From assembly GCF_025950235.1 (NCBI RefSeq), contig NZ_JAPDDT010000021.1, positions 27,964 through 91,963 of the forward strand: 64,000 nucleotides of DNA, given 5' to 3'. This stretch comes from Luteolibacter arcticus (GTDB taxonomy: Bacteria > Verrucomicrobiota > Verrucomicrobiia > Verrucomicrobiales > Akkermansiaceae). The translations under genes were made by a program, and so were the position numbers. The notes below the pieces were generated by a model, which saw nothing but the letters and a program-made list of their open reading frames with translations, was not told the origin of the DNA and did not search any database. This document shows, piece after piece, positions 25,333 through 33,767 of the stretch (position 1 is its first letter; each line of letters starts with the position of its first letter).

Positions 25333-25722
25333 TCACTTTTTGATCGGCACGACGAACATGCACGGTTTGCCATCGGCATTCACGTAGGTGACCTTCTTGG
25401 AGGTCGATCCTTTTCCTGCAGGGCCCGAACTCTTGATCGTGAACTTCTTCTTGCAGGAATCGCAGTGGACGCTGCCCCCGTCGTGACAAAGAGCCTCTCC
25501 TTCCTTGTCGTCGGCGGCTTCTTTCACTGTCATGGATTCGCACTCCATGCAGACCAAGGCATAGTGGTCGCCTTTCTTGAGCTTCTGGATTTCCTCTTGA
25601 GTGCCCGCCTTGTGGGATCCGAGGTGAATGGTGGTCCCTTTGCCCGGGGTCTCGGCGGACACGGTGCTGGTGAGACCGGCAGCAAACGCTGCGAGGATGA
25701 GGGATCTGAATGTGGATTTCAT
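25333..25722 (-). CDS. Exported Cys-rich hypothetical protein with CxxC motifs
   Basis: 129 aa from the ATG at 25722, which starts a signal peptide (MKSTFRSLILAAFAAGLTST, VSA-like cleavage). The frame is open further upstream but without signal character. The mature part has VCMECES, an ALCHDGG cysteine and VHCDSCKKKF: two CxxC pairs plus one Cys, like a small zinc ribbon or redox-active site, ending in VTYVNADGKPCMFVVPIKK. Likely a periplasmic metal-binding protein; the exact family is not recognised. Transcribed alone with its own terminator. Confidence 0.75.
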   Translation of the reverse strand: MKSTFRSLILAAFAAGLTSTVSAETPGKGTTIHLGSHKAGTQEEIQKLKKGDHYALVCMECESMTVKEAADDKEGEALCHDGGSVHCDSCKKKFTIKSSGPAGKGSTSKKVTYVNADGKPCMFVVPIKK

Positions 25723-25903
25723 GGTGGTGGTTGGTTTCGGTTGCGGGTCCGTGGTCCTCGATTCGCCCCTGTCAGGGGGCGTCGAAGGATGAGCCGAGCG
25801 AGACCCGCTCATGGTCTCAACGTAGGACCGCACGAGAAAACCCGCTCTGCGTCCGTGAGGAAAAACTGCGCATTTTCTCGGAACGAACGGCTTGGCGCTG
25901 CCC

Positions 25904-26830
25904 TCAAATAGTGGTGTCTGCGGCGCGGAATTCCCGAGGGGAGCAACCCTCGACCCTTTTGAATGCGCGGTTGAACTGCGAGAGCGATTGGAAGCCCACG
26001 TCGAAGGCAATCTCGCTGATCCTCAAGTCCGGATTCTGGAGGAAATCCCGGGCTTTTCCGACGCGGACCCTGCTCACGTATTCGACGAAGTTGACGCCCG
26101 TCGCCTCGACGAATTTACCGCTGAAATAATTGGCACTCATGCCCGCTACAATGGCCACCGCGGCAAGCGAGATTTCGTCGCTACTATGCTGGTCGATGAA
26201 GAAACAAGCCTTCGAGATCTCCGGGCGCTCCGGCTTCTGCTGATTCAGGATAAGCAAGTTCCCGCAAGAGGCGAGGTTGTGCGCAAAGATGTCGATCAAA
26301 TGAATCAGCGCCTCGTACTGACGGGGCGCGATCACCCGGCTATTGAACCAAGCTTCCTCTGCTACCTTCAGATCGACCTGAGATCCCCAGGCCGCGAGGA
26401 TCCGCGCGATCGCCTCAAATTGAGACCGGTCGGGCTGATGGAGCAGGACTTGCCCGGTTTGGAGGAAGGCGATGAGGTTCTCGCCGATCCGCACCGGCAC
26501 CGAGGTTTCGCAGAGTCCGGCGAAACCTTTGAGTGTTCTGGGAGCAAGCTGCGCTTCGCTCTCCACCTTTCGCTGCAAGTTGTAGGAGGCGGTGCACCAT
26601 TGGGCGGTGTCCGCCATCAGCGTGCAGAATGGGTTCTCCTGCTTCCGAACATACCGGATCACGGTAAGCATTTCCGGAGCATGGAGCAGTAGCGGAAGGC
26701 CGGTCCCTGCCACGAATGCACGCTCGTAATCGCGGTAAACCTTCGACTCGGTCAGCAGCGTGACGACGCCCTTTTCCGCCCGCTTGACGCCTGCCGTGCG
26801 GGGTGGGGATTTGAGTGATTCTGTCATCAT
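25904..26830 (-). CDS. AraC-family transcriptional regulator with PocR-like sensory domain
   Basis: About 308 aa. The N-terminal part (about residues 40-180) looks like a PocR-type ligand-binding domain: FVAGTGLPLLLHAPE, NPFCTLMA and GLCETSVPVRIGENLIAFLQ. The C-terminal AraC HTH pair spans about 205-305, with ISLAAVAIVAGMSANYFSGKF (trimmed here) and ISEIAFDVGFQSLSQFNRAF, the conserved second helix-turn-helix, followed by CSPREFR. PocR domains bind small organic ligands, so this should be a one-component sensor. Start is uncertain between adjacent ATGs at 26830 and 26827 and one at 26857. The target is unknown; the nearest same-strand gene is the Cys-rich exported protein 180 nt downstream. 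Confidence 0.88.
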   Translation of the reverse strand: MMTESLKSPPRTAGVKRAEKGVVTLLTESKVYRDYERAFVAGTGLPLLLHAPEMLTVIRYVRKQENPFCTLMADTAQWCTASYNLQRKVESEAQLAPRTLKGFAGLCETSVPVRIGENLIAFLQTGQVLLHQPDRSQFEAIARILAAWGSQVDLKVAEEAWFNSRVIAPRQYEALIHLIDIFAHNLASCGNLLILNQQKPERPEISKACFFIDQHSSDEISLAAVAIVAGMSANYFSGKFVEATGVNFVEYVSRVRVGKARDFLQNPDLRISEIAFDVGFQSLSQFNRAFKRVEGCSPREFRAADTTI

Positions 26831-27174
26831 TCCGAGTGGATGGAGACCAAAGTCCAAAGCGACGGCGAGAGGGCGATTGGAGCCGTCAACCCAAACTCGA
26901 CCCTACGGCCGGTGGGAAGAACCCCTAATGGTTTCTTTCACCAATCGCGTGGCCCTCGCGGGATGGGGCAACCCGAAGAAATGCGTACAATATTGGTGGG
27001 GACGCATAGCGGGAGATCGGGTGTTGCTTCAGATTCTTCAAGCAGGGTGTGGAAGAGTTCACCTGATGCGACCCAAGCACTCCGGTTGCTGGAGAGTCCA
27101 AGCACGAAGAAAGATCCAAGGGGAGACCCATCGCGGTCCGGCACCGTCAGAACGGGCAGGACGGCATCCCAACG
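26831..27174. other. Intergenic region without a recognised gene
   Basis: About 340 nt between the AraC regulator and the epsilon-like gene. Frames are open on both strands but none shows family motifs, a signal peptide or plausible starts. Probably holds divergent promoters. Confidence 0.4.
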
Positions 27175-27462
27175 ATGAACAACCTGACCGTCGAGCTGAG
27201 CACCCCGGGTGGCCAGGTCTTCACCGCGATCGCGTCGTCCATCGACGTGCGAACGGAGGATGGCGGCATTCATGTCAACTCCGACGAAGGGAGCTTCTTG
27301 AACCTGATTCACGCGACCGAGATCACGCTCCGGACTGCCGAGGGCACTTACGTCTTCAGCTTGGAGAATGCGGTCGCTGGACTGAAAGGTCGCACCTTCA
27401 CCGTCCTCGCGGAACGTATCCGCCGGATCGAACCGGGGGCTGCTTCTGAGCTTACACCGTGA
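27175..27462 (+). CDS. ATP-synthase epsilon-subunit-like protein (beta-sandwich only)
   Basis: 95 aa. The layout LTVELSTPGGQVFTAIASSI, then TEDGGIHV and FTVLAERIRRIE, matches the N-terminal beta-sandwich of F-type ATP synthase epsilon (the L-x-V-x-T-P-x-G-x-V-F start and T-E-D-G-x-I-x-I). The C-terminal two-helix domain of true epsilon is absent, as are any atp neighbours. It may be a standalone paralogue or an unrelated sandwich. Moderate confidence for the gene, low for the function. Confidence 0.55.
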   Translation: MNNLTVELSTPGGQVFTAIASSIDVRTEDGGIHVNSDEGSFLNLIHATEITLRTAEGTYVFSLENAVAGLKGRTFTVLAERIRRIEPGAASELTP

Positions 27463-27849
27463 TGTCCGTCATCACCCAACGAGCAATGCACTCGCCGTCT
27501 CAATCCTCCGCTACCCGGGGCATGTTTCCCTCCGCCGGGGCTGTGTTGACGTTCGCTGCGGCGAAAGAACCATTCGAGACCATTCGGGTCAGGACGCGCA
27601 TTTCAACAATGCCTCCAGCTGTCTTCATTACCCGATAGCCGCTCGGCACCGCTCTCGCCGTCGTTGCAGGCCAATAGCGCATCGCCGTCCCCGCTCATCC
27701 GCTCCAACGCGCTGACTGGATTCGCAGCAGGCTTTCCACCACACCGGATAGACCGCAGGTCGCTTCCCTCTCAGGCCGGAATCGGAATCCCACCACCCGC
27801 CCGCTTTCTCCCCTTGGCACCGCCGGTTCGGCACGCCACGCTCCGCCGC
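27463..27849. other. Intergenic region upstream of the IMPase-like gene
   Basis: About 390 nt. A 60-codon minus-strand frame (27500-27682) and an upstream extension of the next gene's frame cross it, but neither shows recognisable features. The extension is Pro/Arg-rich and precedes a better GTG start. Confidence 0.35.
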
Positions 27850-28599
27850 GTGACCGACCTCGAACTCACCGTCCACGCCGCCAAGGAAGCGGGCAAGCTG
27901 CTCAAAGCGAACTTCGGCCTGGAGGCCGCCGTCGACGAAGCCACCCACCACGACATCAAGCTCGCGCTCGACAAGGAGTCGCAGCAGCTCATCGAGGACA
28001 TCCTGCTCGGCGCCCGCCCCGGCGATGCGCTCTACGGCGAGGAAGGCATGGGCGGCAATCCCGACAGCGACCGCGAGTGGATCGTCGATCCCATCGATGG
28101 CACGGTGAATTTCTACTACGGCATCCCCCACTTCTGCGTCTCCATCGCCCTGCGCGACAAGGGTGAGGTCACCGTCGGCGTGATCCATGATCCGATCGTT
28201 GGCGAGACCTGGACCGTCGAAAAAGGCGGCGTGCCGATGCACAATGGTCGGCCGATTTCCGTCAGCAAGCGCACCAAGCTCGAGGAGTGCGCTCTCTTCG
28301 TCGGCTGCGGCAAGGACGAGGAAGCCCTGCGCACCGGCCTGGAGCGTTTCCGTAAGGCCTCGCTGAAGGCCCGCAAGATGCGGATGATGGGCAGCGCCGC
28401 GCTCGGCATGGCCTACATCGCCAGCGGCCGGCTCGACGGCTACATCGAGTCCCGCATCTCCCTCTGGGACATCGCCGCCGGCAAGCTGCTCGTCGAAGCC
28501 GCGGGCGGCAAGGTCCTGCTCGAACCCTCCCCGGATCACCCCGATTCCTGGGCCATCGTCGCCACCAACGGCAAGATCCCGATTGAGGAGATTCTCTAA
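27850..28599 (+). CDS. Inositol-monophosphatase family protein
   Basis: 249 aa from the GTG at 27850 (VTDLELTVHAAKEAGKLLKA), where family similarity begins; the frame is open from 27664 but upstream residues look non-coding. IMPase motifs are complete: LYGEEG (metal Glu), WIVDPIDGTVNFYYGIPHFC (DPxDGTxNF), and WDIAAGKLLVEAAGGKV near the C-terminus. The family are Mg-dependent phosphatases acting on inositol phosphates, 3'-phosphoadenosine phosphates or histidinol phosphate, so the substrate cannot be fixed from sequence. ispF lies 112 nt downstream on the same strand. Confidence 0.9.
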   Translation: MTDLELTVHAAKEAGKLLKANFGLEAAVDEATHHDIKLALDKESQQLIEDILLGARPGDALYGEEGMGGNPDSDREWIVDPIDGTVNFYYGIPHFCVSIALRDKGEVTVGVIHDPIVGETWTVEKGGVPMHNGRPISVSKRTKLEECALFVGCGKDEEALRTGLERFRKASLKARKMRMMGSAALGMAYIASGRLDGYIESRISLWDIAAGKLLVEAAGGKVLLEPSPDHPDSWAIVATNGKIPIEEIL

Positions 28600-28711
28600 G
28601 TTGAGAGTCGAAAGTTGATGGTTGAGAGCAAAGTCAAAAGCCAAGGCCCCAGCCACACACTCTCAACTTCTTCCGCCTCTCAACTCTCAACCCCAAACTC
28701 TCAACTCTTCC
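28600..28711. repeat. Simple CTCTCAAC-type repeat cluster between IMPase-like gene and ispF
   Basis: The spacer carries several copies of CTCTCAAC/CTCTCAACT on the right (about 28667-28708) and their complements GTTGAGAG on the left (about 28602-28630), so the two halves can pair into an imperfect hairpin. It lies directly before the ispF ATG and could influence transcription or translation of ispF, or be neutral repeat DNA. Confidence 0.6.
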
Positions 28712-29176
28712 ATGATCGGCTTCGGCTACGACGTTCATCAATTCAAGGAAGGCCGCCCGCTCATCCTCGGCGGAGTGGAGATCCCGCATACCGAGGGGCT
28801 CGACGGCCATTCGGATGCGGACGTGCTGTGCCACGCGATTGCAGATGCGGTGCTGGGCTCGCTCGGCCTGCCGGACATCGGCCACTACTTCCCGCCCGGC
28901 GATCCCGCCTGCCTCAACATTTCCTCGCTCAAGATCCTGGAGAAGGCCGCCGCCCTCTGCCGCGAGCAAGGTTTCACGCTGGTGAACATCGACAGCACCC
29001 TCGTCGCCGAGGCCCCGAAGATCCTGCCGCACCGTGAGGCAATGAAAGCGAACATCGGCCGCGCCCTTGGCCTCGATCCGGCACGCGTCGGCATCAAGGC
29101 GACCACCAACGAGACCATGGGCTTCGTCGGCCGCCGCGAAGGCATCGCCGCGATGGCAGTGGCCCAGGTAAAATAA
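28712..29176 (+). CDS. ispF: 2-C-methyl-D-erythritol 2,4-cyclodiphosphate synthase IspF
   Basis: Fifth enzyme of the MEP isoprenoid pathway: it cyclises CDP-ME 2-phosphate to MEcPP with release of CMP, as a trimer with Zn. 154 aa from the ATG at 28712 (MIGFGYDVHQFKEGRPLILG), exactly where the family begins. Zn ligands are visible in GYDVHQF and in LDGHSDADVLCHAIADAVLG. The C-terminal KATTNETMGFVGRREGIAA motif is also present. The organism therefore uses the non-mevalonate route. Confidence 0.97.
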   Translation: MIGFGYDVHQFKEGRPLILGGVEIPHTEGLDGHSDADVLCHAIADAVLGSLGLPDIGHYFPPGDPACLNISSLKILEKAAALCREQGFTLVNIDSTLVAEAPKILPHREAMKANIGRALGLDPARVGIKATTNETMGFVGRREGIAAMAVAQVK

Positions 29177-29298
29177 GGAGCAGCGACATTTCTGTCGCTG
29201 GCACATGAAGTTACGCGAGGCATACCACGGGGATTCTTCGAGTCGAAAACGGCCCTAGGAAACAGCAGTTGCACCACCCTTCCTTTCCTCGAAAATAG

Positions 29299-31635
29299 TC
29301 ACCCAGTCACCTCCGCCAAGCGCTCGATCTCCTCCGCCACCTCCGCCGCGTTCGCTTTGAGCAGCCGGCTTTCCTGCGGGGTCAGCGACCGCGGCTCGGT
29401 GTCCATCAGACAAAGCGCGCCGATCGTCTGCCCGTTGGCCATGCGGATCGGCGCACCCGCATAGAAGCGGATGTGGTGCTCGACCACCATTGGGTTCTTC
29501 GCGAAACGGCGGTCGCGCTTTAGATCCTTGATCACCACCAGCCCATCCGCGGCGATCACATGCCCACAAATCGAAAGATCGCGCGGCGTGCCCCCTTCTT
29601 CCACTAGCTGCTCCGGCAACCCGCTGTGGGACTTGAACCACTGCCGGTCGCGATCCACCAGCGTGATCGCGGTCATCGGCACGTCGAAGACCCGCGCCAG
29701 CTTGGCGGTCACATGATCGAGCACGGGTTCTCGCTCTGTATTGACCAGACCGAGGCGATCCAAGGTGATCAACCGCTCGTCCTCATCTTCGGGAAGCGAA
29801 GCCGGCACGGTTTCCTTCGCCAGGGTGGACGAGACGCGCCCCGCATATTCGATCAACTCGGCGATCTCCGTGAAGACCTCGTCCGCGCCGGCTTCCCTCA
29901 GTGCACTCGCCTCGCTCTCGGACATCTCGTCCTCCTTTCCCCACAGACCCACGGCCAGCTTCACGTCCGGGAAGGCGTTCCGCACCTTGCGGCACAGCGT
30001 GCGCGCATGGCCGGATGCTGAAGGTGCAACAACCGACACGCACACCAGATCCGGCTGACTGCGCTTCAGGGCCTCGATCAATTCGCTAACCACGCGCCGC
30101 GCGGGCAACTGCTCCGCTTCGAAGCCCTCCTGCCGCAGCACATGCACCAGCATGCTGCCCGCCATCTCATCCCGCTCGGCACGCGCCGCCAGACAGCAGA
30201 CGTGGCATTCCACTGCAGGCGGCTGCTCCCCTTCCGCTCCAAGCGCCGGCCGCTCGGCCAGTTCCTCCACCAGGTCGCCCATCGCATGGATGATCTGGTC
30301 GCGTTGCTCCCGGTCGATCGATGCCATCTGGTGGTCGCGTTCCGCGGCAATCATCACCGGGATCAGCACCGTGTCATAGAGTTCCACCAGCGGCTTGGTC
30401 TTGAGGAAGGAATCCGCTAGTTCAATCTCGTCGTGTTCACCGCGCCGCAGCAGCCGCTGGTAACAATCGTCCGCCGGCGTGAGCGCCTCCTCTTCCCCCA
30501 GCATCACGCTGAAAAAGGAAAGCTGCGGGATATGCCGGCCCATCACCACCAAGCAAACGGTGAAGGGAGTCGAAAGCACCAGGCCGGGCGTCCCCCACAT
30601 CCATGTCCAGAATACCGCCGCCACGATCAGCGCCACCGGCGAGACCCCGGTGCTGGCGCCGTAGAGCCACGGCTCGAGCACGTTATTGCTCACCAGTTCC
30701 AGCACGACAAACAGTCCGATCGTCAGCAGCGGCGTGTGCCAGTCCGGCGACACCGCCAGTGACAGCAGCACGGGAAAGACCGCCGCGATCCACGGGCCGA
30801 TGTACGGGATGAATCGTAGCCCGGCGGCCAGCGCGCCCCACAACACCGCATTGGGCACGCCGATGAAATACAAGCCGATCGCCAGCGGAATCCCGTAGGT
30901 CACATTCACCACCAGCAGCATCAGCAGGTATTTCCGCACGCGGGTGCCCGCTTCATCGAAAGCCTTGGTGGTGGCACTGATACGTCCTTGCCCGATCAGC
31001 CGCAGCAGCCGTCCCCGCAGGTCTTCCCGCTTCAGCAGCATGAACGTCGTCAGCAGCAAAACCAAGGCCGCCGTTCCCAACGGGCCGGCGATCTGCCCCA
31101 CCATGGTTTGCACGGTTTTTATTGGTCCACCTTCCGTCGGCCCCTCCACCACTTCTACCGGCATCGGGTCGCTAGTCGTGGGAGCTTCGCCGGAGGACTC
31201 ATCCCCCTGCTTGCCCGGCAGCTCCTTTTTCAGGTCGTCCAATGTTTCGTTAAGCCGGCTGAGCACCCCGCCCGTGGGAGTCTGGAAGGAGCGCAACTTC
31301 GTGCGGATGTTTTCCTTATAACCCGGCAATTGGCCCGCAAGATCCACCGCTTGGCTGCCGATCATCCACCCTAGGGAGATCGTCGCCGCCAAGATCAGGG
31401 TCATCGCGGCAAGCACCGCCGTCACATTCCCCACCCACCGCTGCACCTTGTTCACCAGTGGGGTCAGCAGGAAGGTGATCAGCGCCGCCAACGCGAGCGG
31501 TATTAAAAATTCGCGGCCGAAATACAGTCCCGCCAGCAAGGCGGACGTCAGGCATACCGCAAAGATCCCCGACAGCGAATCGGCGGCGGGGCGGCGTTTA
31601 TGGGGCGGGAGGCGGACAGTGCCGGTGGATGCCAT
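29299..31635 (-). CDS. AI-2E-family (PerM-like) transporter fused to a B12-binding-like fold and a GAF domain
   Basis: 778 aa from the ATG at 31635 (earlier in-frame starts reach 31779). Residues about 20-375 are an AI-2E/PerM-type membrane domain of about eight helices with FGREFLIPLALAALITFLLT, FIPYIGPWIA and NNVLEPWLYG, typical of the family; members export AI-2 or act as Na/H antiporters. Residues about 475-595 resemble a cobalamin-binding fold (HVLRQEGFEAEQLPARRVVS, PDLVCVSVVAPSA), but the DxHxxG loop reads DEMAG, so the Co-coordinating His is missing. Residues about 620-778 are a GAF domain (DRDRQWFKSHSGL, DLSICGHVI, RFYAGAPIRMANGQTIGALC). A transporter with two cytoplasmic sensor-like domains is unusual. 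It is transcribed away from the small gene at 31748. Confidence 0.85.
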   Translation of the reverse strand: MASTGTVRLPPHKRRPAADSLSGIFAVCLTSALLAGLYFGREFLIPLALAALITFLLTPLVNKVQRWVGNVTAVLAAMTLILAATISLGWMIGSQAVDLAGQLPGYKENIRTKLRSFQTPTGGVLSRLNETLDDLKKELPGKQGDESSGEAPTTSDPMPVEVVEGPTEGGPIKTVQTMVGQIAGPLGTAALVLLLTTFMLLKREDLRGRLLRLIGQGRISATTKAFDEAGTRVRKYLLMLLVVNVTYGIPLAIGLYFIGVPNAVLWGALAAGLRFIPYIGPWIAAVFPVLLSLAVSPDWHTPLLTIGLFVVLELVSNNVLEPWLYGASTGVSPVALIVAAVFWTWMWGTPGLVLSTPFTVCLVVMGRHIPQLSFFSVMLGEEEALTPADDCYQRLLRRGEHDEIELADSFLKTKPLVELYDTVLIPVMIAAERDHQMASIDREQRDQIIHAMGDLVEELAERPALGAEGEQPPAVECHVCCLAARAERDEMAGSMLVHVLRQEGFEAEQLPARRVVSELIEALKRSQPDLVCVSVVAPSASGHARTLCRKVRNAFPDVKLAVGLWGKEDEMSESEASALREAGADEVFTEIAELIEYAGRVSSTLAKETVPASLPEDEDERLITLDRLGLVNTEREPVLDHVTAKLARVFDVPMTAITLVDRDRQWFKSHSGLPEQLVEEGGTPRDLSICGHVIAADGLVVIKDLKRDRRFAKNPMVVEHHIRFYAGAPIRMANGQTIGALCLMDTEPRSLTPQESRLLKANAAEVAEEIERLAEVTG

Positions 31636-31747
31636 GGGAGCGGGTATGATTTCCTTTTGCAGATTCGGGGCCGATTTCGCGAGGCCCTGTGGCTGGGGAT
31701 TTCCCGGCATAACCCCATCGTTCCCAAGATGGAATGCACGACGCACG

Positions 31748-32086
31748 ATGACCGGTAATGCATTATGCATCAGTCGCACTGACCTTGCGGTGTCACCTTT
31801 CTGCCGCTACGCAGAGCCCGTGTTTCCCGGCAAACCGGACCGCCCGTATTTCGAAAGCTGGCTGAGGCGCACCCGCAAGCAGCTCGCGGGCAGCGGCCGG
31901 CTCAGCGAAATCGCGCTTATCCTGTCCCGGGATGATGGCCGGACTCTTCAGGACTGGAGCACCTATCTGCGGGAGGTCCTTGAAAAGGAGGTCACTCCCT
32001 CGCTCGACCTGCTCACGAAAATCGACGCCATCCTCGCCAAGCCGGTGCGCTCGAAAGCGCCGCTCGAAACACCGCCCCTCTTCTGA
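31748..32086 (+). CDS. Small hypothetical protein, possibly XRE-like helix-turn-helix
   Basis: 112 aa from the ATG at 31748. The middle reads FESWLRRTRKQLAGSGRLSE, then IALILSRDDGRTLQDWSTYL and PSLDLLTKIDAILAKP. This resembles the helical order of Cro/C1-type HTH proteins, ending in the usual PSxDLLxKIxxIL, but no canonical recognition helix can be asserted. Divergent from the AI-2E fusion gene, with only 112 nt between the starts, so a role in regulating it is conceivable but unproven. Confidence 0.55.
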   Translation: MTGNALCISRTDLAVSPFCRYAEPVFPGKPDRPYFESWLRRTRKQLAGSGRLSEIALILSRDDGRTLQDWSTYLREVLEKEVTPSLDLLTKIDAILAKPVRSKAPLETPPLF

Positions 32087-32169
32087 GAGCTTGCTAAGAT
32101 AAATTAATTATCAATCTTTTTAAAATTTCCCTTGCCCATGATCGCAGCTCATCGGAGAATACTTCCGAC

Positions 32170-32754
32170 ATGAAGCACTTTTCTTCACTTGCGATCGCGC
32201 TCTGCCTCGCCTCCACCGCCGCTCAAGCCGGTGAGCCGGCAGCAGCTCCTTCCTCCTATTCCCCGGCTCCCAGCAGCGGTCCGCTCTGGAGCTGGTTCGT
32301 CGGCGGTTCCGCTGGCTACTTCTTCGATGCCGAGGAAGCCTATTACACCCTCCACTTCGGCGCCAAGATCGCCGAAACCGGGTCGGTGACGCACTCGCTC
32401 TTCGTGGAAGGCCTCTACACCGAAGTGGACAGCCTCGCCGGCGTCGTCAACACCGACATCATCCCGGTCACGCTGAACTACAAGGCGGACATCGCCATCA
32501 ACGAGCGGTTCTCCTTCTATGCCGGTCTCGGCCTCGGTGGCGCGTTCATCGATTCCAGCGCTGGTGCCTTCAGCGATGACTCCGTGGAGCTCGCCGGCCA
32601 GATCTTCGCCGGCCTCGGCTACGATGTGACCGAGAACTTCGAGATCTACGGCGGTGGCCGCTGGCTCTGGGTGGACGACAGCTCCGTCGGCCCGATTTCC
32701 ATCGAAGTCGGCGACGACGTGGGTGCCGAGCTCGGCCTCCGCTTCAAGTTCTGA
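32170..32754 (+). CDS. Outer-membrane beta-barrel protein (OmpA/porin-like)
   Basis: 194 aa. Signal peptide MKHFSSLAIALCLASTAAQA, then a Pro/Ser-rich linker of about 20 residues, then alternating polar/hydrophobic strands (FVGGSAGYFFDAEEAYYTLH, FSFYAGLGLGGAFIDSS, FEIYGGGRWLWVDDSS). It ends in LGLRFKF with the C-terminal aromatic residue required by the BAM machinery. The size fits an eight-stranded barrel. Role unknown; structural or small-molecule passage are options. A perfect terminator follows. Confidence 0.85.
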   Translation: MKHFSSLAIALCLASTAAQAGEPAAAPSSYSPAPSSGPLWSWFVGGSAGYFFDAEEAYYTLHFGAKIAETGSVTHSLFVEGLYTEVDSLAGVVNTDIIPVTLNYKADIAINERFSFYAGLGLGGAFIDSSAGAFSDDSVELAGQIFAGLGYDVTENFEIYGGGRWLWVDDSSVGPISIEVGDDVGAELGLRFKF

Positions 32755-32788
32755 TCTGATTTGACCCTTCTTTCGATACAGCACAGCC

Positions 32789-32822
32789 AAGGCCTTCCGG
32801 TTCACGCCGGAAGGCCTTTTCT
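32789..32822 (+). terminator. Rho-independent terminator
   Basis: Perfect 12-bp stem AAGGCCTTCCGG/CCGGAAGGCCTT with loop TTCACG, followed by TTCTTT, 35 nt after the barrel-protein stop. Confidence 0.9.
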
Positions 32823-32833
32823 TTGGTGGAGGA

Positions 32834-32910
32834 CTGGGAGCGCGGAATTCATTCCGCCCGTAAGTCCGGATTCCCGATCTACCTAGGCGGAATGAACTCC
32901 GCGCTCCCAG
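32834..32910. repeat. Dispersed inverted repeat, 25-bp arms (copy 1)
   Basis: Left arm 32834-32858 and right arm 32886-32910 are complementary at 24 of 25 positions, with a 27-nt loop. The arms read CTGGGAGCGCGGAATTCATT and onward. A related, more degenerate copy follows secA (40072-40142). It lies 3 nt beyond the stop of the minus-strand HAD gene and could terminate it, but the two copies point to a mobile or amplified palindrome family. Confidence 0.85.
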
Positions 32911-32913
32911 TTT

Positions 32914-33636
32914 TCACAGCCCCGTGACCCGTCGCAGCACCTCGCGGGCATGCCCTGCCTTCCCGCTCCATGGCTTCGCCGGGCGCTGGATCTCCCAGCC
33001 GCGCGCTTCCCCGATCGCCGTAAGCTTGGGTGAAGGATTTACCAAGGTATTCTCCTCGCAACATTCCAGCATCGGCAGGTCCGCCGAGCTGTCGGAGTAG
33101 CCATGGCTGCGCGGCCACACTCCCTCGGGAGGCGCACCGATGATCTCCGAGAGTCGTCGTACTTTCTCGGCACCCTTGTGATTGCGCAGTTCCGGCAAGA
33201 GCGGCATCGCACCCAGCCATTCGACCGGCGTGCCCAGCGCGAGGTCGAAGCCGAGCACCCGCCCCACCTCCTTCGCATAAAATTCCGGGCTCGCCGAAGC
33301 CAGCACCGTCAGGTGCCCCGCATCGCGATGGCGCTGCAGCTTCTCCAGCATCACCTCATAGCACCGTGCTGGGAAAAACTCCGCGACGAAATCCCTCGCC
33401 CAGCCCTCGATCTTCGCATGATCCGCGCGCCAGAGGTAGCTCAGGAAGACCCGCTTCATCCCCTCGTCGCCGAGGATCTTCGCGGCCGGCACGAACGCGG
33501 CGAAGAAGCCGAGATACGCCCGCCTCCAACCCTCGCGCCTCACCACGTGATCGCAGAACAGCATCTGCGTGTCCCAGGCGATCAGGGTGCCGTCGAGATC
33601 GAACAAGGCCAGCCCCCGCTCCATCTTTTCCCGCAT
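32914..33636 (-). CDS. HAD-superfamily phosphatase, subfamily IB
   Basis: 240 aa from the ATG at 33636 (MREKMERGLALFDLDGTLI); the frame is open to 33813 but upstream residues look non-coding. Haloacid-dehalogenase motifs: I LFDLDGT (nucleophile Asp), II LTVLASASPEF, III the Lys in NHKGAEKVRRL, IV GYSDSSADLPML. A helical cap between motifs I and II is typical of subfamily IB, which includes phosphoserine phosphatase-like enzymes. Substrate unassigned. Its stop abuts the dispersed palindrome. Confidence 0.88.
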   Translation of the reverse strand: MREKMERGLALFDLDGTLIAWDTQMLFCDHVVRREGWRRAYLGFFAAFVPAAKILGDEGMKRVFLSYLWRADHAKIEGWARDFVAEFFPARCYEVMLEKLQRHRDAGHLTVLASASPEFYAKEVGRVLGFDLALGTPVEWLGAMPLLPELRNHKGAEKVRRLSEIIGAPPEGVWPRSHGYSDSSADLPMLECCEENTLVNPSPKLTAIGEARGWEIQRPAKPWSGKAGHAREVLRRVTGL

Positions 33637-33767
33637 TTCCTCCGTCACGCCCGGAGCTTCCCCCCGCCCTCTCCCCAGCGTCAAGCGCGCCCGGCCGCAG
33701 GAATTTTCCGCAGCGATTGAATAAATCATCCGCCCGGCCCGACCAACACCGGCCCCCTCTTCCGGCC

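Noticed and set aside
27500..27682. 60-codon minus-strand frame upstream of the IMPase-like gene
   Set aside because: No family motif, no neighbour on that strand and no start or terminator support.
33366..33767. 5' extension of the CxxCH-protein frame antisense to the HAD gene
   Set aside because: The signal peptide starts at the ATG 33768; upstream residues are Arg/Ser/Pro-rich and opposite a clear HAD gene.
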